Source of the DNA: JAUXLW01 sp964195005
GTDB lineage: Bacteria > Actinomycetota > Acidimicrobiia > Spongiisociales > SHLN01
Direction: 5' to 3'
DNA: 5,213 bases
Assembly (NCBI GenBank): GCA_964195005.1
Contig: CAXMOO010000221.1
Span: forward strand, 1-5,213
Part shown: in pieces, positions 1-5,137 of the stretch
Layout: every line of letters starts with the position of its first letter
How positions within the stretch are numbered: the first letter of the stretch is position 1
The notes under the pieces: model-generated
Told to the model about the DNA's origin: nothing
What the model saw: the letters and a program-made list of their open reading frames with translations, nothing else
The model's database searches: none
Position numbers and translations under genes: made by a program

Positions 1-128
1 ACGCAACGAGCTCACTCTCAACCTCTAACTCGACACACCCACAACCTATCACCCACCTGCGACACAACCACCGTTGCCTCTGGCGGCTTTCAGTGTCTGA
101 ACAGGTCGGCTACCTTTATTTAATTCCA
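1..128. other. C-rich, G-poor leader before the tRNA; no gene recognised
   Basis: The first 73 or so bases are mostly C, A and T on the plus strand with very few G, a sharp skew compared with the rest of the window. One plus frame is open from base 1 to a TAA at 121-123, but its Ser/Thr/His/Asn-rich translation resembles no protein I recognise. A second frame ends at a stop at 26-28. The piece could be the tail of an upstream gene or an intergenic spacer. I make no functional call. Confidence 0.4.
111..116 (+). promoter_or_regulatory. Possible -10 box of the tRNA promoter
   Basis: TACCTT fits the TAnnnT pattern of a sigma-70 -10 element. It lies 12 bases before the first tRNA base, which would leave a leader of a few bases for RNase P to remove. 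No convincing -35 box sits 16-19 bases upstream; a TTGCCT at 74-79 is too far away. This is a weak prediction from position and pattern only. Confidence 0.25.
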
Positions 129-202
129 GCGCCCGTAGCTCAATTGGATAGAGCGTCTGATGACGGATCAGGAGGTTGGGGGTTCGAGTCCCTCCGGGCG
201 TG
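129..202 (+). tRNA. tRNA-Arg, anticodon ACG (163-165), with G instead of U at position 33
   Basis: The cloverleaf can be drawn completely. The acceptor stem is GCGCCCG (129-135) against CGGGCGT (195-201), with one terminal G-U pair. The D stem is GCTC/GAGC (138-141, 151-154). The anticodon stem is TCTGA (156-160) against TCAGG (168-172). The T stem is GGGGG (178-182) against CCCTC (190-194), around the loop TTCGAGT. The anticodon ACG reads CGN arginine codons after A34 is deaminated to inosine. Discriminator base G202 suits tRNA-Arg, and no CCA is encoded. The anticodon loop is TGACGGA, whereas bacterial tRNA-Arg(ACG) normally has CTACGGA, so the nearly invariant U33 is G here. All stems are intact, so the gene may still be transcribed and processed, but decoding could be impaired. 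It could also be a degenerating copy. Confidence 0.9.
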
Positions 203-206
203 CTAC

Positions 207-234
207 AGAAAGGCCCCTTTCAGAGGGCCTTTCT
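207..234. terminator. Intrinsic terminator-like hairpin after tRNA-Arg
   Basis: A perfect 10-base inverted repeat, AGAAAGGCCC (207-216) and GGGCCTTTCT (225-234), encloses an 8-base loop. It starts five bases after the tRNA 3' end, where a terminator is expected. The T-rich arm is short and is followed by GATCG instead of a long T run, as is common in high-GC bacteria. Because the stem is symmetric it may also stop minus-strand transcripts coming from the methyltransferase fragment, whose stop codon falls inside the hairpin. Confidence 0.75.
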
Positions 235-522
235 GATCGTCCGAATCGTGATTCCTTGTTCTCGAACGCACTCCTGATAACGAACCGAAGGCGGCGTCAT
301 TGGGATGTCCGCCTCCGCGGCCCGGGCGGCAACCCGCTTGCCGTGGGCCGTCAGTAGGTCTTCGGCAATGAACAGTTCTATGACTTCCTTGGACTCGAGG
401 GCGGCCTCGAGTTCCCGCTCCTCTTCAATAATGAAGGTGCCGGTCCTGTCACGCTCGGACCTCTTGCGCAGCCGTACCAGCGCTTTGATCCGGGAATTAG
501 TCAGGCTTTCGATTTGTGACAT
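220..522 (-). pseudogene. 5' fragment of a TrmH/SpoU-family RNA 2'-O-methyltransferase
   Basis: The roughly 100-residue product begins MSQIESLTNSRIKAL and continues with a basic helix (VRLRKRSERDR) and GTFIIEEERELEAAL. This is the typical start of the substrate-binding domain in TrmH/SpoU (tsnR-like) 23S rRNA ribose methyltransferases, where the usual motif is IEGERE; here the G is E. Family members are about 260 residues long, and their C-terminal knotted SPOUT domain, which binds SAM, is absent. After about residue 75 the sequence stops resembling the family and ends inside the tRNA terminator hairpin, so a breakpoint lies near 215-290. I chose ATG 522 because family homology begins there. 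An in-frame TTG at 573 would add 17 unconvincing residues. No clear ribosome binding site precedes it. It lies 62 bases downstream of the membrane protein gene on the same strand. It is probably a non-functional remnant, though a short RNA-binding peptide could be made. Confidence 0.75.
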
Positions 523-584
523 CGACCGGAGTATGCAGCGCAGGTGAGTGGCGCTCAACTCGCCGGCGGACAATCACATGCTGC

Positions 585-1220
585 TTAGCGGGCGATTCCG
601 ATTCTGTCGGCGCCAACATTGTTCCAGTCGCCGGTGAGTGGCAAGTCGGCAAACGCCCCGAAACTGAACCTCAGATCGGGTGGGACACTCTCGTTCGAGC
701 TCAGTAGTTTCCACAATCCCTGCACAAATACCCCGACCGTGTCGATGCCATCGCCGTTCCAATCTCCGGCCACCGGCCGGTCGGCTGCCTGACCGAAGTC
801 GAACCGGAGATCGGATGGACCCGCCGTATTGGAGTTCCGTAGCAGCCATTGGCCTTCTCTATAGACCCCAATGGTGTCGAGACCGTCACCATCCCAATCG
901 CCCACTATCGGCTTGCCCCCACCCTGTCCGAACTCGAATTCCAGATCGGCTGGACCAGCGGAGTTCGAGTTTCGGAGCGCCCACCGGCCGCCGCGGAAAA
1001 TCCCGACTGTGTCGACCCCGTCACCGTCCCAATCTCCCACTACCGGCACGTCGCCGGCTTCCCCGAACTCGAACTCCAGATCGGCCGGGCCCTCTGAGCT
1101 CGAGTTCCGCAGCAGCCACGTGCCGGCGCGGAACACTCCCGGGGTGTCGGTGCCAGCTTTAGCATCGGGCGGAAACACCGCTGGCAGACCGTCCCAATCA
1201 CCGGCCACGGGCCGGTCGCC
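585..1220 (-). repeat. Five in-frame tandem repeats (135-base period) encoding GDW/DxDxDG modules
   Basis: GDW occurs at residues 498, 553, 598, 643 and 688 of the 702-residue protein. The last four are exactly 45 residues (135 bases) apart; the first unit carries a 10-residue insertion. Each unit has the core VxGDWDGDGxDT, then GxFRxGxWxLRNSNxxGPxDLxFxFG. The DWDGDGxD motif has the acidic spacing of calcium-binding FG-GAP/VCBS-like loops. The two middle units are the most alike, and the last has lost the aspartate loop (DWNNVGADR). Similar repeats are common on exported proteins of actinobacteria and Chloroflexi, where they probably form beta-propeller or rod-like surface domains. Calcium binding is inferred from the motif. 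Confidence 0.85.
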
Positions 1221-2693
1221 GGTGAGCCCATACGACAGCGAGGCGTCCGCTTCACAACAGTCGTTGGTATCCCGTTGTTGGAACAGCCCTTCAAAGAGCC
1301 CGTCAGTGAAAAGCTCCACAGGGGTCGATGAATCCGCGGCCACCAGATAGCGGTAGATCCTGAAGAAGGCCCGGTCGTGGTCGGGGATCAGTACGCGGAA
1401 AGGAATTCCCTCACACACTCTGTCGGATTCACAGTGGATGTCGAGCCGAAAACGATCCTTGGGCTCGGCGTCTATCAGCCGCGCGACAAAGCTCTTGGAT
1501 GGATTGATTTCCACGGTGGACCACTCCGGATGGACGTAGTCGGCCGGCGCAACAAAAAAGCCCACAAACACCGCGAGAACCGCAGTCGAAGCCATCAGCG
1601 TCCTCGCCCAGGGCAGGGGACGCTCACCCGGAAGGGTCGCCATGATCGCCACCCCCATCATCAGGCTCGTGGGCACGGTGAATCGGAAATCCTCAAAATG
1701 GTAGAAGAAGGTCGACACCATCAGGCCCAGAACCGCCAGCCAATAACCGCTGATTATCGGAGATGCCAGCACCTCGCGCCATCGGAACACGGCGAGCACG
1801 ACCAGCAGCGGCAACAGGGCCGCGAAAGCGAAACTCCAGGCGTCCGAGTAGAAGTCGAACATGCTGAAGTTGAGTCTGACCAGGACGAGCTGATTGGGCA
1901 CCCTGGCGTGGGGCACCTGCGCCAGCCACAGCTTCGAGAGGGCAACGGTCACTACTGGAGCGATGATTAGAGCTCCCCCGAGCCAATAGTCCAGCTTGCG
2001 ACGCCAGACCGAGACGGCGAAAACCCACACACCGGCACCCAGGAAGCCGGCCAAACCGTACAGCTGCGTCAGCCCACCCAGGGTTGCGGCGGTCGTCGCC
2101 ACGACCAGCCACCTCCGGCTTCCCTTGGTGGCATACGGATAGAGAGCGACCGCCGCCAAGACCATCAATGCGGTGGCCATCTGATCGGACAGTATCCACT
2201 TCCGGGAGAACCCGACAGGTGACACGGCCAGCACCAGGACAACCACGCCTGCCTGGTACCACGGAATGCGCTCCCATCGGGCCAGCAAGAGGACCACGGC
2301 CAGTGCGGCGATCACGGCGAAGGCGATCACGATGAAGATGACGTGACCGTTGGCTCCGATTAGGTAATCGAGGAAGGTGACGGTGACGAACCCGGGGTTG
2401 CGGGCTACGGGCAACTCGGGGATGGCCACGCCATCGACCCAGCGGGCGACGGTGAAGCCCTCCACCAGCCAGGCAAAGCCGTCGCTGGAGACGAACGAGT
2501 AGGAGTTGAGCAGATCGCCCCGCACCAGCCTGATGAAAGCCAAGTAATAGGCGACGCCAATCGCGGAGAGCACTCCGAGAATGGGGCGCAGCTCAGGGGG
2601 CTTGGCCAGAGTCTCACGCAAGGTGTCATCAGACTCTGGTTCAGGGTCGGACGCCGCGTCCAGCTCCTCTTCAACGCCAATATCCACCGGCAC
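585..2693 (-). CDS. Multi-pass membrane protein, probable GT-C-like glycosyltransferase, with C-terminal GDW repeats
   Basis: The product has 702 residues. Residues 1-36 are acidic and probably cytosolic. About ten or eleven hydrophobic segments follow (roughly 37-55, 117-138, 148-162, 171-187, 195-230, 238-254, 286-303, 314-330, 340-353, 365-383). The long first loop holds an SSDGFAWLVEG motif (D71, E78), the position where GT-C enzymes keep their catalytic acidic residues. Residues 384-490 look extracytoplasmic and contain C421, C427, C479 and C480, possible disulfides. Residues 492-702 are five repeats of the form VxGDWDGDGxDTxGxFRxGxWxLRNSN. GT-C enzymes move sugars from polyprenyl-phosphate donors onto acceptors outside the membrane; this role is inferred from topology, and no family signature proves it. 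GTG 2693 lies five bases after the TGA (2697-2699) of the sigma-like remnant. GAGAGG (2692-2697) suits the GTG two codons further in (2687) better by spacing. The stop is TAA at 585-587. The neighbouring GT2 gene is divergent and could supply a lipid-linked donor. Confidence 0.85.
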   Translation of the reverse strand: MPVDIGVEEELDAASDPEPESDDTLRETLAKPPELRPILGVLSAIGVAYYLAFIRLVRGDLLNSYSFVSSDGFAWLVEGFTVARWVDGVAIPELPVARNPGFVTVTFLDYLIGANGHVIFIVIAFAVIAALAVVLLLARWERIPWYQAGVVVLVLAVSPVGFSRKWILSDQMATALMVLAAVALYPYATKGSRRWLVVATTAATLGGLTQLYGLAGFLGAGVWVFAVSVWRRKLDYWLGGALIIAPVVTVALSKLWLAQVPHARVPNQLVLVRLNFSMFDFYSDAWSFAFAALLPLLVVLAVFRWREVLASPIISGYWLAVLGLMVSTFFYHFEDFRFTVPTSLMMGVAIMATLPGERPLPWARTLMASTAVLAVFVGFFVAPADYVHPEWSTVEINPSKSFVARLIDAEPKDRFRLDIHCESDRVCEGIPFRVLIPDHDRAFFRIYRYLVAADSSTPVELFTDGLFEGLFQQRDTNDCCEADASLSYGLTGDRPVAGDWDGLPAVFPPDAKAGTDTPGVFRAGTWLLRNSSSEGPADLEFEFGEAGDVPVVGDWDGDGVDTVGIFRGGRWALRNSNSAGPADLEFEFGQGGGKPIVGDWDGDGLDTIGVYREGQWLLRNSNTAGPSDLRFDFGQAADRPVAGDWNGDGIDTVGVFVQGLWKLLSSNESVPPDLRFSFGAFADLPLTGDWNNVGADRIGIAR

Positions 2694-2722
2694 CTCTCAT
2701 CGCGCCAGGAGACTACCGACCG
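2588..2722 (-). repeat. Duplicated block, copy A: start of the membrane protein gene plus upstream bases
   Basis: This block matches 4641-4772 in the same orientation. The aligned core (2612-2722 against 4661-4772) is about 82 percent identical by eye. It spans the last codons of the sigma-like remnant, the GTG start and about the first 35 codons of the membrane protein. The encoded start, MPVDIGVEEELDAASDP, differs from copy B (MPVDMDVEKELDAAPDP) mostly by conservative changes. Similarity stops abruptly at the CGGTCGG boundary near 2722. Copy A is intact and in use; copy B is decayed. Confidence 0.8.
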
Positions 2723-3050
2723 CCTCACCCTTGTTGCTGCCGCCTGCTTGAGAGAGCGTTTCAGAGAGAGTCTTGTCATGGGGTATGGCGTGTGTCTTTG
2801 GGAAGCTGTGGGGGTCGATTCGGCAGCCGCTTTCGTGGATGGCGACCTGGCCATGACGCCAGCACATGCTGGTGAGGTTCTTGCCGCCATTGCCGGACGA
2901 GCTCGCGGTCAGCCGAGCGCAAGCTGTCGAGTGCATTGAGCAGACGACGGGATTCGCTGCCGCCGAACCAATTCTGTCTCCGGACCGGCGGCGATCTCTA
3001 CCAGCCCGCCATGGTTGGATCTATCAGGACCTGGTGACGTAGATTCATGG
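2697..3050 (-). pseudogene. Frameshifted remnant resembling ECF sigma factor region 4
   Basis: Three minus-strand frames, read in succession, resemble the C-terminal half of an ECF sigma-70 factor. The first is GLVEIAAGPETELVRR (about 3011-2964), the linker before region 4. The second is SRRLLNALDSLRSADRELV (about 2950-2893), the first helix of region 4. The third is RTSPACAGVMARSPST (about 2880-2833), close to the LTPAEAGVVLGxSPS helix-turn-helix seen in this family. A frame ending in AVGSLLAR stops with TGA at 2697-2699, five bases before the GTG of the membrane protein gene. Region 2 is absent, and at least two or three frameshifts interrupt the reading. No plus-strand frame here looks coding. 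The match is from family memory only. The alternative is chance similarity in a spacer that also holds the promoters of both flanking genes. Confidence 0.45.
3015..3045 (+). promoter_or_regulatory. Candidate promoter of the GT2-methyltransferase gene
   Basis: TTGGAT (3015-3020) and TAGATT (3040-3045) match sigma-70-type -35 and -10 boxes partly, with a 19-base spacer that is slightly long. The distance from the -10 box to ATG 3099 allows a 5' leader of about 45 bases. A second -10-like hexamer, TACGAT (3062-3067), has no good -35 partner. This is a weak pattern match. Confidence 0.2.
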
Positions 3051-3083
3051 TGAAATCCCGTTACGATCGGGGTCCCCCAAAGC

Positions 3084-3090
3084 GGAGAAG
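3084..3090 (+). promoter_or_regulatory. Ribosome binding site of the GT2-methyltransferase gene
   Basis: GGAGAAG lies eight bases before ATG 3099 and is complementary to the 3' end of 16S rRNA over GGAG. It supports ATG 3099 as the start, and the GT2 fold also begins correctly there (LTAVMPCYDEE within the first 17 residues). Confidence 0.7.
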
Positions 3091-3098
3091 AAATCGAA

Positions 3099-4538
3099 AT
3101 GACTGAGGTGCCCTGCCTTACGGCGGTCATGCCGTGCTACGACGAGGAAGCGACCGTCGGCGAGATCCTCAAGCGCGTGCTCGCCTCGCCCTTCATCGCT
3201 GAGGTGATCGTCGTGGACGACGGCTCCGGTGACCGGACCCTCGAGATCATTGAGAAAATCGCCACGCTCGAGGATCGCGTTCGGGTCATTCGCCAGCCGT
3301 TCAACATGGGCAAGGGCGCGGCCTTGCAGCGTGGTTTCCTCGAGGTGACCCAGCCCTACGTCGTTGTGCAGGACGCAGATCTCGAGTACGACCCGGCCGA
3401 GTATGAGACGTTAATGGGGCCACTGCTCGACGGCCGGGCCGACGTCGTCTTCGGCTCCCGTTTCCACGGAGGGGGCCATCGGGTCCTGTACTTCTGGCAC
3501 GCGGTCGGCAACAAGCTACTCACGCTGGCCTCTAACGTTATGACCAACCTCAACCTGTCGGATATGGAGACTTGTTACAAGGCCTTCCGCCGCGAGGTGC
3601 TCGACTCGATGACGCTTGAGGAGGCCCGTTTCGGCATCGAAGCGGAAATGACCGCCAAAATGGCGGTGGGCGGATGGCGCATTTGGGAGGTGGGCATTTC
3701 CTACGCTGGTCGCACCTACGCCGAGGGCAAAAAGGTCGGCATGATGGACGCTATCCGCGCCGGATGGTGTGTGTTCCGCTACTCGCCTGCAGGAGAAAGG
3801 CTGGCGCGGGGCAGGGCCCGTCGTACCGGCCCGCAGTTCGCTCCAGATGATTATTCCGCCGGGCTGGAGGCTTCGCTGCAGAATCTCGATCGCTGCGTCA
3901 ACTACCCGGACTGGATAAGTAGCCAAATTCTTCCGCACCTGCGGGGACGTGTGCACGAAATCGGAGCCGGGACCGGCACCATGGCTCAACGCCTCCTTTC
4001 CCACGGCGAGCTCGTGGTCTCGGAACCGGATCCAGGCTTCGCCAAGGAGTTGGCGCGAACCTTCGCGAACCAGCCGGTCACGGTTGTCGAGGCCAGTCTG
4101 CACGAAGCCGTCCGGAAAGTGGACGCCGACACTGTGGTGCTGGTCAATGTGCTCGAGCACCTGGAAGACGACGCCGCAGCGCTACGCGCCATCTACGAGA
4201 GCCTGCCCGCCAGTGGCCGCTTGGTGCTGTGGGTTCCCGCCCACGACGCGCTCTACAGCGAGTCGGATCGCCTCATGGGGCACTATCGCCGATACTCGCG
4301 CGCCGGCCTGGTAAACGCGTTGAGTAATGCCGGGTTCCGAGTCCTCAAGGCTTCCTACACCAACACGCTGGGTGCCGCCCTGTGGCTTGGCTATTCCCGA
4401 GTGCTGGGACGCCGCCCCACCGAGGACCGATCGGCCGGCCTCTACGACCGGTTCCTGGTCAAGCCGATGAGGCGCCTCGAGGCCGGCCGCGAGCCGCGAT
4501 TCGGTCAGTCGTTGATAGCGGTGGCGGAGCCCTCGTAG
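3099..4538 (+). CDS. Bifunctional GT2 glycosyltransferase / class I SAM-dependent methyltransferase
   Basis: The product has 479 residues and two fused domains. Residues 1-235 are a GT2 (GT-A fold) glycosyltransferase of the polyprenyl-phosphate sugar synthase type. They show VMPCYDEE at 10-17, VVDDGSGD at 38-45, the DxD-like QDADLEYDP at 91-99 that binds metal and nucleotide sugar, and GSRFHGGG at 119-126. No C-terminal membrane helices follow, so it is probably cytosolic or peripheral. A short basic linker (RLARGRARR) leads to residues 265-479, a Rossmann methyltransferase with the SAM loop EIGAGTG (287-293), an acidic strand end EPD (309-311), NVLEHLEDD (350-358) and GHYRRYS (394-400). The domain pair is a known architecture. 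The GT2 half probably loads a sugar onto a lipid phosphate; the methyl acceptor is unknown. ATG 3099 has a good ribosome binding site, and the stop is TAG 4536-4538. It is divergent from the GT-C-like gene. No frameshift or missing motif is visible. Confidence 0.92.
   Translation: MTEVPCLTAVMPCYDEEATVGEILKRVLASPFIAEVIVVDDGSGDRTLEIIEKIATLEDRVRVIRQPFNMGKGAALQRGFLEVTQPYVVVQDADLEYDPAEYETLMGPLLDGRADVVFGSRFHGGGHRVLYFWHAVGNKLLTLASNVMTNLNLSDMETCYKAFRREVLDSMTLEEARFGIEAEMTAKMAVGGWRIWEVGISYAGRTYAEGKKVGMMDAIRAGWCVFRYSPAGERLARGRARRTGPQFAPDDYSAGLEASLQNLDRCVNYPDWISSQILPHLRGRVHEIGAGTGTMAQRLLSHGELVVSEPDPGFAKELARTFANQPVTVVEASLHEAVRKVDADTVVLVNVLEHLEDDAAALRAIYESLPASGRLVLWVPAHDALYSESDRLMGHYRRYSRAGLVNALSNAGFRVLKASYTNTLGAALWLGYSRVLGRRPTEDRSAGLYDRFLVKPMRRLEAGREPRFGQSLIAVAEPS
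4264..4342 (+). repeat. 79-base exact direct repeat, internal copy
   Basis: This stretch of the methyltransferase domain (around the GHYRRYS motif) is identical to 5135-5213. The match starts at CGGATCGCC; the base before it differs (T4263 against C5134). It runs to the last base of the window, so its true length is unknown. Confidence 0.95.
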
Positions 4539-4640
4539 GAGTCTGCTGAATGATGCCGTGACCGAGATCGGCGGCCAGCCGCGCCAATCGCCAGGACAAG
4601 GTTTCGTTGTCTTCCTGGAGCGGAATGGCGGGGTCGAGGA
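4539..4640. other. Short spacer after the GT2-methyltransferase gene; no gene recognised
   Basis: About 100 bases separate the TAG stop from the decayed copy B. A short GC hairpin (GCGGC-CA-GCCGC) lies near 4570-4582 but has no T run, so it is a poor terminator. A minus-strand frame is open here (LSWRLARLAADLGHGIIQ) and ends inside the methyltransferase gene. It could be a gene tail, but I do not recognise it. Confidence 0.4.
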
Positions 4641-4772
4641 CTCAGCTCGGAGGCTTGGAGTCTCGCGCAAGGTGTCATCGGACTCTGGCTTGGGATCAGG
4701 CGCCGCGTCTAGCTCCTTCTCAACGTCCATGTCCACCGGCACCCTCGCGTCGCGCCAGGAGAATACCGACCG
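4641..4772 (-). pseudogene. Decayed copy B of the membrane protein gene's 5' end
   Basis: On the minus strand this segment repeats the block at 2588-2722: a GTG start at 4742, the first 28 codons (23 of 28 residues the same) and the upstream bases with GGCGCGA. After codon 28 a net loss of about five bases shifts the frame, and similarity ends near codon 35. None of the membrane or repeat domains follows. One extra base lies just upstream of the start, and the TGA that precedes copy A's start is lost here. The open frame from 4742 runs on over the methyltransferase gene only as an antisense shadow. Both flanks differ from copy A: the integrase fragment lies upstream and the GT2-methyltransferase gene lies downstream. 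Confidence 0.75.
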
Positions 4773-4784
4773 GGCGCAAGCGCC
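4773..4784. repeat. Short inverted repeat at the copy B breakpoint
   Basis: GGCGC-AA-GCGCC is a perfect 5-base inverted repeat that begins exactly where similarity between copies A and B ends. It is short enough to be chance in GC-rich DNA, and a two-base loop is too tight for a good hairpin. I record it because of its position. Confidence 0.3.
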
Positions 4785-4794
4785 TCAGGCCTTG

Positions 4795-5137
4795 TCTCGG
4801 CACGTAGGCCGCAGTCATAGGCGTACCCGAGTGCATGGCTCAGGACTGTTCTGACGGTCTTGACCGTGGCCGGAGCCAGTCCACCCTTTCCCGCCCCGTC
4901 TTCTGCAGGTGGATAAGCAAGTCGTTGATCTGCGCTGTTTGGAGTCGCTGAATCGGAACGTACCCCAAACTCGGCAGTACGTGGTTGCCCATGACACTCC
5001 GGTAGCCGTCCTGAGTGGAGGTCTTCAAGACTGACTCCAACCGTGGCGACCACCGCTCGTGAACGAACTCGGCCAGGGTCATCCGAGACGGGAGGATGTA
5101 GTGGCCGCGATTTGACTCGTTGATGATGGTGGCCCGG
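4795..5137 (-). pseudogene. Frameshifted N-terminal fragment of a tyrosine recombinase (phage-type integrase)
   Basis: Two overlapping minus-strand frames join into one integrase-like sequence. The first reads INESNRGHYILPSRMTLAEF, then TSTQDGYRSVMGNHVLPSLG and INDLLIHLQKTGR. The second continues GGLAPATVKTVRTVLSHALG and YAYDCGL. This order is typical of the SAM-like core-binding domain of tyrosine integrases. The frame changes by about one base in the C/T-rich run at 4881-4898, probably a single-base deletion. The N-terminal arm-binding part is missing, and so is the whole catalytic domain (R, HxxR and Y). The 5' end abuts the 79-base repeat at 5135, and the 3' end runs into copy B. It cannot be an active recombinase. 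It is good evidence that a prophage or integrative element was once here. Confidence 0.75.

Noticed and set aside
160..357. A plus-strand frame starting inside the tRNA and running over the methyltransferase fragment
   Set aside because: It begins inside the tRNA-Arg anticodon arm and continues antisense to the trmH-like fragment, with no family resemblance.
585..1220. A CRISPR array or DNA-level satellite as an explanation for the regular repeats
   Set aside because: The period is 135 bases with no alternating spacers, and the reading frame is kept through all units, so it is a protein repeat.
680..1350. Several long open frames overlapping the GDW repeats on both strands
   Set aside because: They are low-complexity, Pro/Arg/Ser-rich shadows created by the 135-base period of the repeat-coding DNA.
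1377..1970. A 197-residue plus-strand frame antisense to the membrane domain
   Set aside because: It is His/Arg/Gln-rich and lies wholly opposite a well-supported membrane protein frame.
3516..4160. A 214-residue minus-strand frame inside the GT2-methyltransferase gene
   Set aside because: It is antisense to clear GT2 and SAM-binding motifs and shows no recognisable domain.
4182..4742. A 186-residue minus-strand frame starting like the membrane protein
   Set aside because: Only the first 28 codons are homologous to a real gene; the rest is the antisense of the methyltransferase domain.
4558..4854. A 98-residue plus-strand frame across copy B
   Set aside because: It is antisense to the duplicated gene start; its Ser-rich middle is the reverse of the acidic N-terminal codons, and no ribosome binding site is evident.
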